From NCBI RefSeq assembly GCF_040954645.1, contig NC_092804.1, positions 40,763,753-40,827,752 on the forward strand: a DNA stretch of 64,000 nucleotides, read 5' to 3'. The position numbers and the translations under genes were made by a program. The stretch comes from Diabrotica undecimpunctata (Eukaryota; Arthropoda; Insecta; Coleoptera; Chrysomelidae). Of this stretch, positions 19,911 through 31,194 are shown in pieces; position 1 is the first letter of the stretch, and each line of letters opens with the position of its first letter. The notes under the pieces were generated by a model. The model made no database searches, was not told where the DNA came from, and saw only the letters and a program-made list of their open reading frames with translations.

Positions 19911-20220
19911 GTGTAAGATGCTGGATAACCGGAACATTTATACATACAAAAACTTTACTATAACAACTAAAAATTTACTTACGTAATAATTTATGAACAC
20001 GATCCCATTGATCCGGATGAGAGGCTATCCTTACCATCAATTCAAGAAGTACTTCACTGGCTCCGAGATTTTTTCTTTTAGAAATAACCTGTAATAAAAA
20101 TTTTAATATATATTTAGCTGTATATGTTCATTGATATTCACAAATTTACAATAAATAAATTATGGAAGTTAAGTTTCGAAAAATAAGTGCTAAATTTTAT
20201 ATTTACGAAGAAAATAATTA
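19911..20220. other. AT-rich, nothing recognised
   Basis: No coding frame or repeat that I could assign. Confidence 0.3.
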
Positions 20221-20320
20221 GATTGGCGCATCGAAGGGCTCAAACGGTAGGGTGTCTGCCCTAGGATTAAGCATAGTACTGGCTCTGTTACGTAATAGCA
20301 GTAAAACTAACCTGCCAAAG
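20221..20320 (+). repeat. possible decayed tRNA-derived SINE head
   Basis: GGCTCAAACGGTAGGGTGTCTGCC (within 20238-20262) resembles a tRNA D-arm/anticodon region with a polymerase III A box. The expected B box near 20285-20300 reads TGGCTCTGTTACG and is degraded. The following AT-rich tail is compatible with a SINE. Weak call; a chance match is possible. Confidence 0.3.
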
Positions 20321-20771
20321 GTGGATCAGGTTACTTTTATTAAATATTCTGCTTCTTTTACCCTAATATATTGATTTGATACAATAAAAATAAAAATATT
20401 TAAAAAACACAGGTTTTTGCACCTTAAGATGCCATAAAAAATTGAAGGTTACTCCAGGTAATGCCTTTCATAACGCTGTGCTGGTTTCAAAAATTCACCA
20501 AATAATGCTCAAAATTATTTATTTTGTCTCTACAGTTTTCTTATGAATGCTCATCATGTGATAGTATATCACAATGTGAGATCAACTAAATTCTTTTCAA
20601 GTGCGGCTAAGATAAGTAAAGTGGATAAAAAAATTATGAAACAGATTAGCTATATTCAAAGCTATCAGAGTTTAAAATTCAGACTCCCATAATCATCACT
20701 TATTTACCTTCCTTAGACAATAGAAATACATATGAACTAATATGTAACTTTCAGTTTAAACTTGGTCATAT
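20321..20771. other. no recognised feature
   Basis: AT-rich DNA ending at the TCATCATCATCA tract that belongs to the minus-strand element to the right. Confidence 0.3.
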
Positions 20772-21290
20772 TATCATCATCATCAGTGGTGCTACAGCTC
20801 TAGTTGAGCCTTGACCTTCCCCAGTCTATTTCGCCAGTCGTTTCTGTTCATCGCCAACCATTGCCAATTTGCCGCGCCGATTTTCCTTGCGTCCTCGTCC
20901 ACACCGTCCCTCCATCTCAGTCGTGGTCTGCCTCTACTCCTATTTCCCACTGGGACCGATAATAGAGTTCGTCTGGGTGGGTAATTTTCATTTGCTCTTG
21001 ACACATGTCCAGCCCATTTAAGTCTACCTATTTTTATGAAGGATATTACATCTCTACCATTTACTATTTTTTTTATACTTTTCGTACAATTCGAAATTAT
21101 ATCGCTTTCTCCAAATACCATTCTCACAGAATGCGCCCATTATTCTTCTTAGTATCTTCCTTTCGAAGACGAGCAGAAGATTTGCGTCTGTTTTGGAGAT
21201 GGTCCATGTTTCTGACCCATATGTCAGCACTGGTAGGATGAGTGTTCTATATATTATTAGTTTGGTTTTCTGGCTTAAATTGGTCATATT
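20772..21290 (-). pseudogene. RTE-like element, C-terminal end with ATG-repeat tail
   Basis: The minus frames give TKLIIYRTLILPVLTYGSETW (thumb/connection, 21260-21200), KILRRIMGAF, then after a shift IKIGRLKWAGHVSRANENYP, GRPRLRWRDGVDEDARKIGA and NWQWLAMNRNDWRNRLGKVK to a stop at 20794-20792. WAGHVxR and GRPRxRW are standard near the end of RTE-type ORF2. The copy finishes in TGATGATGATGA (20786-20772), the expected simple-repeat tail. The catalytic half is missing. Confidence 0.78.
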
Positions 21291-21316
21291 ATAAAACAAC
21301 TATATTTAGCAAATTA

Positions 21317-21562
21317 AACTAAGTCATCAGCGTATAATCTTCCTTTAACAATAGATGAGCATTGTTGAAGTATGTTGTTTATGGCTATTAAAAAAAGGGT
21401 TGAGTTTATAACTGATCCTTGTGGTACTCCGTTCTCTTGAACTTTTTTATCTGTTTGTCTCTGAAATTGAAGAAAATTGGAAATAAATTTTAACATATTG
21501 ACTCTGATATTCCAATTATGCAATTTACATATGATATTGTATCGTCAGACAGTAGCTAAGAA

Positions 21563-21638
<76 letters not shown>

Positions 21639-23300
21639 CTATAATCTTGCTTATTTTCAAATGCTTCATGTATTCCTGACTCTAAGTCTATTAGGTTATC
21701 TATAGTGGATCTATTTTGCCTAAATCCGCTTTGTTTTAGAATAAGGAGTTTTTGTTGTTCTAAATACCATCCCAGCCTTTTATTTACAATTTTCTGTAAC
21801 ACTTTACATATAATATTGGTTAAAGATATTGGTCGATATGACTCAGGTGATGTCCGGGATTTCTCAGGTTTAAAAAGTGGTAGTCGTATTGCTTCGGACC
21901 AAGTTGATGGAAAAACCTGGTTACTCCAGATAAAATTATAAAGGTCTAATAATAAATTTTTCCCATTGTCTGGTAGATATAGTAGAAATGCTAAGGGGAT
22001 ACCGTCTGGTCCTTGAATCTTTGGAAGAGTTTAAGACTTCAGCAAGTTCTATGAAGGAAAAAGGAACGTTAAGGTTGTGAATCTCATGTCCGGCGAATCC
22101 CAATATGTTTTTTTTCTACGTTGTTTTAAGTAATGTTGTAATTTTCATCACTGGAATTTAATTCGTGTTGGTCTGCTAACATATCTACGATTTCTTTTAT
22201 ATCACTAATTATTTTGTTATTTTTTGCTAGAAGAAGAATCTTATATGGTTGGCTTTTGTCAAAGATTTTCTTTAATTTTCTCCAAACTGTACTTATGCTT
22301 GAAGAAGTATTTAGAGATGAGATGAATTTTTTCCAGGATTCTTTTCTATTCTTTTTTAGAATGCATCTTGCCTCAGCTATTCGTTTTTTGTAGTCCGTTA
22401 TATTTTCGTCTGTTTTATGATTCTTCAGTCTTTGAAAGCTTTCTTAAACGCTCTTGTAGCTTGGCTGCATTTAGGTGTCCAACAATGAAAAGAGGTTTAT
22501 GTTTCTTTAAAATTTATGTTTTTGCGGCTGCTGTGTTGGTTTGTAAAAATGTACCTAAAAACTTGTCAATGTCGTTTGATGATGTAAAGTTGGTTTGGTT
22601 AATGTCCTGTTCGATATGTTTGGTAAAGTTAGTCCAATCAGCATTTTTAATATTCCACTTTGAGATAGGCGATTCGATATCTGTGGTTTTCTGATGCGTT
22701 AAAGAAATTATAATGGGTAGTAAGTAGTCACTACAATATAAGTAGGGTAAAACGTCCCATGTTAACGTAGTGGAGAGAACTGGGTCACACAGAGAAATAT
22801 CAATTGCCGATGATGTGCCATTTTGTATGTTGAATCTGGCTGGTCTTCCGTCGTTAAATAGATTTAGATTTTGGGATGTTATATGCTCTATAATTTGTCC
22901 TTTCGGGTTGAGTTTTATGGAGCCCCACATCGGATTGTAGCAGTTAAGATCTCCAACGATAATTGTAGGTGAAGGAATTTGTTCCAAAATAGATGTTAAA
23001 TCTTCTTGGGATATAGTTTGATTTGGTGGGATATACATAATAAATATATAAATCTTTAAAGGTATATTTATTGCGATAGTTATTATAATTCAATATTATT
23101 TGAAGTCACTGGTAACTGTGTGCTCATGAATTTTTGATCCACGTAAATTGCTACTCCTCCACTGGCAATGTTTTGGTTTAATCTGTTATTATAAAAACAT
23201 GAATAATTACGAAAGTTATATAAATGGTTTGGATTTTTGAAATTTGTTTCCTATAGACAGATAATAGATGGGTGGGAAGCAGAGAAGTGAATATAATTAT
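21317..23300 (-). pseudogene. I-like non-LTR element ORF2: endonuclease and RT N-terminal half
   Basis: EN comes first (reading from 23300): ASGGVAIYVDQKF, FIMYIPPNQTIS, IIVGDLNCYNPMWGSIK (GDLN, 22960-22910) and SSAIDISLCDPVLS. The last EN box reads CSDYLLPII where SDH is expected, so the catalytic His seems lost. RT follows with a PDGIPLAFLLYLPDN block, LTNIICKVLQKIVNKRLGWY and LKQSGFRQNRSTIDNLIDLE, then an (AT)n tract at 21571-21634 inside the domain, then QENGVPQGSVINSTLFLIAI and KGRLYADDLV at the left edge. AP-type EN plus this RT is I/Jockey-group; the related copy at 31190-33015 has RNase H, which favours an I-like clade. The copy stops just after the YADD box. Confidence 0.8.
21571..21634. 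repeat. (AT)n microsatellite inside the RT frame
   Basis: About 32 AT dinucleotides that split the RT between the GFRQNRST segment and the VPQGS segment. They give a spurious Tyr-Ile repeat in translation. Confidence 0.97.
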
Positions 23301-24775
23301 TCTGTAGAGGAATTATTTACCGATGAGTCGGAATCTTCTTCCGACAATGAAGTTTTCACTGCAGGGAGAAAACCTATGTGTTTGCCAAGTTTTCGTATTA
23401 ATTTGGTGCTTTTGGTTTTCATTCTTTTATCGATGTAGCATGGATGTAATTCCGTTAGAAACTTTATAAGTGCATGAGAGTCTTCTGAGTACAATTTTGT
23501 TACGCTGATTTTGATCCTTGTATATTTTCGAATAGATCCACTACTTGTTCAAAGTTTAACAATTGATTTTCCCTTTCTACATATTCTTTAACTTATTCTA
23601 GTAATGTTTGAAAATTTGGTATATCATCTCATTAAGTTTTTGTCATTAATTTTGGTTTTTTTCTTTAATTGAAGCTTAAGTTTTTCAAAGTTTTGTTCGG
23701 CGGGTGGCGTGATTGCATCTTCTAGGATTATTTTTCCGGTTGCTTTGTTCGAAGTTATCTGGGGTTCGTGAGAATTTAAATGTGTATTTTTATTTGGAGG
23801 TAAGTATTGACTTATTTCGGGTGAGGTTGATCTATGTTTTTGGGTATTAGAGGATGAGTCAGACGATGTAGGTGTTGCGATTGTAGTGTTAACTAAAGAA
23901 GTGGTCAAATGTATAGATGTATTTTGTAGTGAGCATTGTTGAGTTTGGTTTATTGATAAATTTGGGATTGTTACTCTTTGTAATGTGGTTTAAAAAGACT
24001 TGGTAAGTGTGAAGGGAGTGGTATTTAAGATTGTGGGAGTATTTTGTAGATAATCTTGTTAAGTATGATTTATTGATGAATTTTGTCTCATTTCTATTTG
24101 CATTGCACTATCATTGTGAGGATGGTTAGAAGGTGAAATATTTGGACAATTAGCTGTCTGGTGTCCAGTTAATTTGCATTTGGAACATGTTTCGTTTGGG
24201 CTATAAATATGCGATATGATGTTTGTTCCAACTCGATAATAAAATATTCAGGTAGTACAAAGTTGTCTGGAAAAGGTAAAACGAAAATTTGTCTTCGTAA
24301 GCTTAGTATATGACTAAAGGCAGGATTGGTTGCTCCTATCCGTAGGTATGATATGTCTGAGAGAGGATTTAAACCTAGTTTAATTAATTCATCCATTATT
24401 AAGTTAGAAGGTATGCTTGGACATGCATTGGACAGAATTAAGCGGACTGATATAGTTATTAATCTTCTCGTTCTAGTATATTTCCATTTACTATTATCTT
24501 CTTTGTTTCTGATATGAATTTATCTACTAAGTTTTTAGATGATAGAATGACATACGGGATGCGAAAATTATATTTTTTGGTTCTATATGCTGACTCAATC
24601 TTTCAAGATAGTCAATAATTGTACAATTCTCTAGCGTGTTAAATAGAATAGCTTGATATTTGTTTGGGATTAATATACTACGTGGTTGACTAACTGCTTT
24701 TGAGTATGATGCATTTTGGTAGCATGGAGTAGCTTGGAGTATGACGGTAACTGACTGAAAGATGACATCTTTTAA
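23301..24775 (-). pseudogene. I-like non-LTR element ORF1 (nucleocapsid-like)
   Basis: Reading leftward from about 24765 (MSSFSQLPSYSK), the frames give NKYQAILFNTLENCTIIDYL, a folded RNA-binding-like stretch (MDELIKLGLNPLSDISYLRI, IFVLPFPDNFVLPEYFIIEL), then TCSKCKLTGHQTANCPNIS (24195-24140), a Cys-x2-Cys-x4-His-x4-Cys knuckle, followed by a long Ser/Thr/Asn/Pro-rich tail with KKKTKINDK. This is the usual ORF1 order for I/Jockey elements: RNA chaperone that coats the transcript. There are at least four frameshifts or stops. It runs without a gap into ORF2 to its left, so the 5' half of one element is intact in outline. Confidence 0.72.
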
Positions 24776-25235
24776 ATGGATTTAAATCCGACAAAAACCT
24801 GTGCTGTTTTACAGCTTTCGTCGTGATACCAATTCATGGAAATTGGATAATACTTATAACCAATTGCAGTGATTTACTTAAATATCTAAATCCAAATAGA
24901 TGAAAAAAGTATATTTTATCTACTCATGATTCCAATATTCAGTATACAAATCACTTTCACTTTTATACTTAATTACTTTTAAATTTACTCAATAATTACT
25001 ATTTAACGAGCACGATAAATTAGTGCCTAAAACACGTATTTCTCGCTTGCTGGTCAAACATAGAATCCATCAACTAAGATTATTAACGACAATAATATTC
25101 GTAAGATAATTGTTTTGTTGAGTATGTAATACATACATATTGGGTAATTGTTAAGATTATAATGTATTTTTTAATAAATTTATTTTTGAGCGTTTAATAA
25201 AAAAAATTGTGGGACCTATTATTTTATTTAAATAA
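24776..25235. other. no recognised feature
   Basis: AT-rich DNA with no assignable frame. Confidence 0.3.
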
Positions 25236-25510
25236 TAATATTACAGAGATGATCTTCTTTTAAATGTGCCTATCTTCTAGAGATCTTGGTGACCACATTG
25301 ACCCATCTTATTCTATTCACAGCAACTCGAAATATAACAGTTACGTTAGACCAGTCCACTTCCTAAGATTGGCCAGCCAGGATACGTCTACGTCCAGGGC
25401 CTCTCTTACCCTTATTCTTGCCTTGTAGAATCAACTGTGGAAGTCGGTATTTATTATTACTCAGGATGTGACCGAAGTAAGCCAATTTTCTGTTCTTTAC
25501 GTAAGTATGT
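25236..25510 (-). pseudogene. RTE-like C-terminal fragment
   Basis: The minus frame reads KNRKLAYFGHILSNNKYRLP, QLILQGKNKGKRGPGRRRI, VDWSNVTVIFRVAVNRIRW. It matches the end of the family seen at 36600-37024 (YLGHVMRN...LLQLILQGK...KRGPGRRR). One stop precedes EVDWSN. It has lost everything upstream. Confidence 0.7.
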
Positions 25511-25689
25511 ACGTAAATAGAGGTGATATTACTTTTTTTTTCAGATTATGGGTAAATATGTCGACTTTTATAATTTTCTTTAATAATTTGTTGATATGTT
25601 TTTAGACGTGTTTTTTTATGTCTGAAAGAAATGTTAATCTAATGATTAATTGATTTAATCTCGAGTTAACCCAACCCGACCTTAACCTA

Positions 25690-26012
25690 AGACTCTTAAT
25701 GAATCTCAGAGTAAGAGTTCACCGGCGCTCATTTTTTTTGCAGTTAAGCTATATTCCGTGTTACTTATTTTTCCAAATTTGGCCCAACCAGCTAGGGTTT
25801 ATAAATGCTTTTGGTACAAAAGAGGCTTTTTCTCAGTACAAGTCTTATTCCAGAGATGCAAAGACGACAGTTGCGACGTAGACGCCTTTTACGAAACGAA
25901 AAAGCATTTTATTGAGCAAGCCAAGATAATCCAAATACTAAAAAAGCAGGAATTAAGAATTAAGATTGGAAAATTATTAGAAAACATTAATTTTACTATA
26001 ATCAGACCATAA
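25690..26012 (+). pseudogene. RTE-like RT palm fragment
   Basis: FGTKEAFSQYKSYSR in one frame and FSVQVLFQRCKDDSCDVDAF, EQAKIIQILKKQELR in another match in order the RT of 35346-36716 (IREALFAVQVLMQRYRDVNC, HDKLINILKEMGL). The catalytic FIDY is destroyed (DVDAFYETKKHFIEQ). Only this segment of the element survives. Confidence 0.6.
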
Positions 26013-26500
26013 ATATCTGCATTAATTAAAACAAAAGTTTATTTTTGAAATTTTATATTTATTTATAGAATAGCATTTACAAATGAAAAGTTTTAAATGA
26101 AAATTAATGAGTATACACTGCCAATATTCATGATTAGTCTTATTATTATATTCAATGCAATCTGTAAAATTGAGTTTATTTAATTTATTCATAGTAAGAG
26201 GTAGAAGTTTTAGTGTTGTATGATTTCGACAATGGATCTGTCAAAATATTCCCAAACGAGCGAACGAATCCGTAGAATTACATTTTTAACAGCAAACTTA
26301 CTATTATTTGCTGATTAATGATATAATCTAGTTAAATATTAAACTAGTTCATGGTGTTGAATTTTAGTATTGCCTGACATTTAATATTCATAACAAGTAT
26401 ATTTACATTCTCGTGATATACAATACTCATAAAAATAATATCGCACTGTTTTTAAATGTCGAAAACTTTAATATATACACAGAAATTTTCAGCCTCAATT
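26013..26500. other. AT-rich, nothing recognised
   Basis: No frame or repeat that I can assign. Confidence 0.3.
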
Positions 26501-26803
26501 AACGACTTCAAAAACTCTCCCAACTTGTGCATACATCACGTGACCTCGTTTTGCCAGCATTCTACCAGCGCAAATTTCCATTTCGCAAAAACATACGTGC
26601 AAAACTAGCAAAGTCCATACTATACGCCGGGAGTAGTTAGAAAGTCGTTATACCAACACATCAGTTCGTAAAGTTTGGCTATTCTGGTGATATTTTTGTC
26701 GTGGGAAAAGGAGTTTTCTTTGTTGAAATGGAATTTTAAATGCTATTAGTTTATAACTGTTGGCTCCACTTTAAAAAAGACGAAGTCGTTACTGCAAGTA
26801 AGG
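26501..26803 (+). promoter_or_regulatory. possible host promoter and non-coding first exon
   Basis: This stretch is less AT-rich than its surroundings and carries no transposon motif. CACATCAGTTCG (26658-26669) contains the arthropod initiator TCAGT. About 135 bp downstream CAAGTAAGG provides a 5' splice-site match with GT at 26798-26799. No TATA box or clear DPE is seen. If real, transcription runs rightward with a 5' untranslated exon of about 135 bp. Speculative; both motifs are short. Confidence 0.2.
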
Positions 26804-26984
26804 ATAGTTAGTGTCAAGACTCAGAATTTTTTGAAAATAAAGCTACAGCGGGAATTTTTATAATATATCGGTTTTTGATCATTTATCAGTTATTTTATTT
26901 ATGTTTATACGAATTTAAAGAAACCTGAGAGTGTATTACATATTGTCTTAAGCTACAATTCTTAATAAATGAAGTTATAAGTTT

Positions 26985-27480
26985 GACATAAGTAAAAAAC
27001 TGGCTAAACCATAAATAGGACCATGATGATGAAGTTAACATTAGAACTGAAATAGATAGGAATACGTTTTTCAAAACGAAAGCACTATTCGGCCGTAGAG
27101 ATCTGAGTCTGACTCCTCGATGGGGTGCCTTTAAATGCTACTTACTGTCTACACTGTTGTACGGAGCTGAGAGATAAACGGTAAAAGAAAGAACCACGTT
27201 TGGATTCTTTTTAGATGTGGTCTTATCGGCGGCCATTCAAAATACCTTGGATCGAGAGAGTATCAAATGATCAGCGAAAGTTAAGCGAATAAAAGTCGCT
27301 TATTTTGGCTTTATCTTTAGAAACGATAAGTATGGTTCTCTGCAGTTGATCGTTAAAGGAAAGATCGAAGGAAGACGAGGCATCGGACGAAATCAGATTT
27401 TTGGCTGTGTAATTTTCACCAATGGCTATATGGCTAAATGCCAGCACAATTATGCGATTAGCACATGGGTTGCTAACATC
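26985..27480 (+). pseudogene. RTE-like C-terminal fragment
   Basis: DEVNIRTEIDRNTFFKTKAL, LSLTPRWGAFKCYLLSTLLY with YGAER following, then VKRIKVAYFGFIFRNDKYGS and LQLIVKGKIEGRRGIGRN reproduce the thumb-to-C-terminus of the RTE-like family (compare LLYGVEAW...YLGHVMRN...QLILQGK at 36610-36870). There are stops after the YGAER block and before SAKVKR. No tail repeat is clear. Confidence 0.68.
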
Positions 27481-28340
27481 TAGCTAGAAATAAACAACAT
27501 GAGAAAAACCCATTATCTACTAATGACATACTGGCCTAGGAATATAATTCAGCCCAGGAATTTTTATTTTATGTCTACGAACACATGTAGTCTCGGCAAA
27601 CCAACATCTAATACACCGCGGACAATTTATATTTATAATGTATTAAGTAATGACATTAAGTAATGTAACAATGTACATCGCCAGCTATCGTCACCATCCT
27701 GTCAACGCTCTGTACACACGCACTCGAGCCGATGAGTTCCACTTCAATCGATGTACGCTAGAGGAGATAGAAGGTCGACAATTGTATAAAACTAGAGCCG
27801 CTGCACTCCACCTTAAAATTGAGGGAAATTGTCTTCTTTTTTCCTTTTTATGGCTTGTTGATCTGTGTGTTCTACAGGAAATAAGTTTACATTTTCAATT
27901 GCTGTTGCTACTATTACATTTATAGTCACTTTTAAATTTATTCTCATTGGATTGTTAAAAATATAGCTGTTTTTATACACCTGTTTGTTGTGCATAATAA
28001 CATTTTGTCTATAAGCCAAACTTAACTGAGTCGTATTTGATTTTTCGGGTACAAAAAACTAAAAAATATTATATATATGTTCCTTGTTATTTTCATGAGT
28101 TTTTATTTTCTCGGAAATATGCACTAAATTAATGATAAGATGTTTTGCCCATTTACTCCAGTCGTCAGAGATGAAAATGCCACTGAACCTCTAACAATCA
28201 TACGAACAAGCTGAATTTTGCCAAAAATGTCAATTTTAGGATGCTTAAAAAGATACAAAAAAGTTTATCACTTTGTCACCTGGGCTTTTCTCTAAAACTT
28301 AATACTTAAAAGGAAAACGAAAAAGATCGATTTATCAAGA
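27481..28340. other. no gene recognised; contains a dispersed repeat
   Basis: Mostly AT-rich. 28150-28260 (AGTCGTCAGAGAT, ACAAGCTGAATTTTGCC, AATGTCAATTTTAGG) is an inverted relative of 34225-34345. The frame at 27650-27925 shows no known motif. Confidence 0.45.
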
Positions 28341-28353
28341 ATCTGTACGACAT
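28341..28353. repeat. target-site duplication of the RTE copy, left
   Basis: ATCTGTACGACAT, matched with one substitution by ATCTGTACGGCAT at 30382-30394. Confidence 0.75.
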
Positions 28354-30381
28354 TCTTTTTCTTCTTCTTAGCCTTCTGTCGTCCATATTTGAACATAGGC
28401 CTCTCCCAACTCCTTCCATCGGTTTCTATACTGAGCAACATATTATTTCCAATTTGTTCCGGCTATTCTTTTAATATCATCAACCCATCTCATTTGTGGT
28501 CTTCCTCTTGGTCGTTCTATTTAAGTTTGGCAATTTTTGTTGCTATGTCCTCTACTTTTGTTTTGGATCTTACCCAGTCGTTCCTCTTTTTATCTGATAG
28601 TCGTATACCTAAGATTGCTCTTTCCATTGTTCTTTCTGTTGTGGCTAGTTTATTCAGGTTTGCCTTGGTTAGGGTCCAGGTTTGACATCCATATGTCATG
28701 ATAGGAAGGATGCATTGGTTGAACACTTTGCTCCTCAAGTATTGGGGTATTTTGCGGTTCTTAAGTATCCAACTAAGTTTTCCAAATCCTGCCCATGCTA
28801 GTCTTGCTCTTCTAGTAATTTCCGCACTTTGGTTCTCTTTGTCAAGTCTCAGAATTTGGCCTAGGTAGATATATTCCTGGATTTGTTCTATCTCACTGCC
28901 ATTTATAGTTATACGTCTGGGGTCATCTGTGTCATCTTTATTTTTAGGCCGACGTATTGGGAGCTGACTGCTAGTTCCCCCATTATAATTTGCAGTTCCT
29001 CGAATGTGCTCGCTATAATCAGTATGTCGTCAGCAAATCTGAGGTATTTTAACTTGTTGCCATTAACATTAATGCCATAGGTTAACCAATTTGTAGTTTT
29101 GAAGACGTCTTCTAGGGCTAGGTTGAAAAGCTTTGGCGATATTACGTCTTCTTGTCTCACTCCTCTCTTAATGGGGATGGGATTTATATTTTCGTCTAGT
29201 TGTACTATCCTAGTTGCATTTTCATATATATTATGTATTAGTTGCCTATATCTCGAATATATTCTACAATTATTAATAGCTTATTCTATGGCCCACATCT
29301 CGATACTATCAAACGCCTTTTCATAGTCGACGAAGGCATGAAATACGGGTAGTTGGTATTCATTTGCCTTTTCTATCAATGTTCTCATTATCAGCAGATG
29401 GTCTGATGTACTATATCCTTTGCCGAAGCCAGCCTGTTCAACCGGTTGGTAATTATCCATTTTGTAGGTTAACCGGTTGTTAATAATTCTCATAAATAGT
29501 TTGTATACTTGACTGAGCAACGATATAGGTCTATAATTCTGTAGATCACATTTTTCTCCTTTTTTTGTGTAAGAGTATTACTAGACTCTCGTTCCAGTAT
29601 TTAGGGATTATGGAGACATCTATTAAATAGCTCTGTTAGTACAGGGATTGTTACTGTCTTGCTTGTTTTCAAGAGCTCAGCAAATATACCGTCGTGTCCT
29701 GGAGCTTTATTATTTTTTAGCTCTTTTAAAACTCTTTCTATTTCGAATCCCTTTATATTTGGTAGTACTTCTGATCCTACGTTTTTTATTTTTCTTTTGA
29801 CGTTCTCCTTTGTTGTTTCATTAGGCTGGCCTTGCGAGCTGTACAAGGATGTGTGGAAGTCTTTGACAATATTTGTTATTTTATATTTGTCCTTCTCTTC
29901 CTTATTGTTGGCGTCTTTAATTTTGATGATTTTTTGAACTCCCAGTGTGGGTCTTAGACATTTTAAGCCTCTGTTGTTTTCAATAACTCGCTCTATTAAG
30001 TTCTCGTTCCATTTTTGTATATCGCGTTTTAGTTCTTTTTTAATTATTTTATTAAGTTCTCTGTATTCTTGAGCATAGCGTTTATTTTGCGCTAGTAATT
30101 TTCTTCTTTCCGTCATTATCTGTTTACTTTCATTGCTTATTTTGTCTTCTTTAGTCTTTTGTTTTTTTTTTGCGACCTGTAGTCCTGCTGCGAGAAGGTT
30201 TTTATTTATGTTTTTATTAATCTCGTCAATTTGATCTTGATTATGTGAAGGATCAGATTCGAACTTATCCGCTAAGACCTCTAGGAATTGCTCTTCATTT
30301 GTTCTTAGTTTGAAGGCATCTATCCTCGTTGTTTTTTTAAAATCCTTTTTCTCTCTTCTTTCATGTTTTTCAATATTTAAT
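28354..30381 (-). mobile_element. RTE-like non-LTR retrotransposon, 5'-truncated, 2.0 kb
   Basis: A 13-bp duplication with one mismatch brackets it. The 3' end is an AAGAAGAAG-type tail (28371-28354). Reading leftward from 30381 the ORF2 linker comes first (KLRTNEEQFLEVLADKFESD to PNIKGFEIERVLKELKNNKAPG, 30330-29700). RT motifs follow: QPVEQAGFGKGYSTSDHLL, FVDYEKAFDSIEMWAIE (catalytic Asp), GVRQEDVISPKLFNLALED (QED for QGD), LKYLRFADDILIIAS (FADD, 29050-29010), ILPIMTYGCQTWTLTK and a C-terminus ending near 28517. About four frame breaks. EN is missing. The insertion probably used target-primed reverse transcription that stopped early. Confidence 0.85.
29601..30381 (-). CDS. RTE ORF2 linker and RT fingers, open frame
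   Basis: About 260 codons remain open. They begin in a Lys/Glu-rich, predicted helical linker between EN and RT (KNINKNLLAAGLQVAKKKQK, KRYAQEYRELNKIIKKELKR) and end in the RT-1 region KNNKAPGHDGIFAELLKTS and IPVLTELFNRCLHNP. The apparent ATG at 30413 lies outside the duplication, in host DNA, so it is not the native start; the element's own sequence starts at about ILNIEKHERREKK. Frame breaks follow at 29600. Confidence 0.75.
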
Positions 30382-30394
30382 ATCTGTACGGCAT
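30382..30394. repeat. target-site duplication of the RTE copy, right
   Basis: ATCTGTACGGCAT; see 28341-28353. Confidence 0.75.
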
Positions 30395-30599
30395 AGAAAA
30401 AAAAATGTTTCAAATAAAAAATGTGACTGAAATAATTTTAAACAAAAACGTTCATTAGCATTTTTTGTGTAGAATGAACCGTTCTTTCAGAAACAACGAT
30501 TGAAGCGATCGGCGATTTTGAATGTCAGTTACGCGAGCGAAATCAAAATTTTTAATAGCTCGACGGTAAAAATTCAATATTTTTTGATCCGAGTGTCTT

Positions 30600-31190
30600 A
30601 TCGACAAAAATTTAAATGCATTTTAAAGATAAAGAGTGCAGCTTTTGTATGCAATTTTTGTATTTTGCCGTAAGTTTTATTAAAGGTGTTAAATAAACGT
30701 GGCGGGATTATTGTCATTTTTTATGATCCTTATGAGATCAATATAATGTATTCCTTTCATCGACCGGCCACTATGGAGTTTCCATAACTAGTTGAGTTTA
30801 GGCAACAAATGTGAGGCATTTGAAATATGCTTTAATAACATTGAATTTATACTTTCACATTACAAACGATCTAAAACGTTTAAAGTTGCTCTTTTTAATA
30901 ACTCTAGTACGTTTTACAAAATTACTTAACTTCTTTTATAAATTACACCCAAAACTGTCTTTTTGGAAGCAGTTTCCGTGACATGTGATCGTTTGTAATG
31001 TAAAAGTTTAAATTATGCGTTTTTGTCATATTTCAAATACCTCATATTTGTTGCCAAAAATTAAAATGGAATTTTAATGTTATACTTTTTGAAGACTGGC
31101 CTCCAACAATGACAATTTCACTACGACTGGTCAATAAACGTAATAAATCTTATTGATTTTAGGAAAATCGTAAAAAAATGGCAAAAAGTG
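30600..31190. repeat. foldback element, roughly 200-bp inverted arms
   Basis: The left half (30640-30890) and right half (30960-31185) are imperfect reverse complements. Paired blocks include CAACAAATGTGAGGCATTTG with CAAATACCTCATATTTGTTG, and TTTCACATTACAAACGATC with GATCGTTTGTAATGTAAAAG. A single-arm relative lies at 53025-53400 and a shorter one at 33015-33170. It has no coding frame. The family is not recognised. It may be a foldback MITE. Confidence 0.75.
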
Positions 31191-31194
31191 TATT

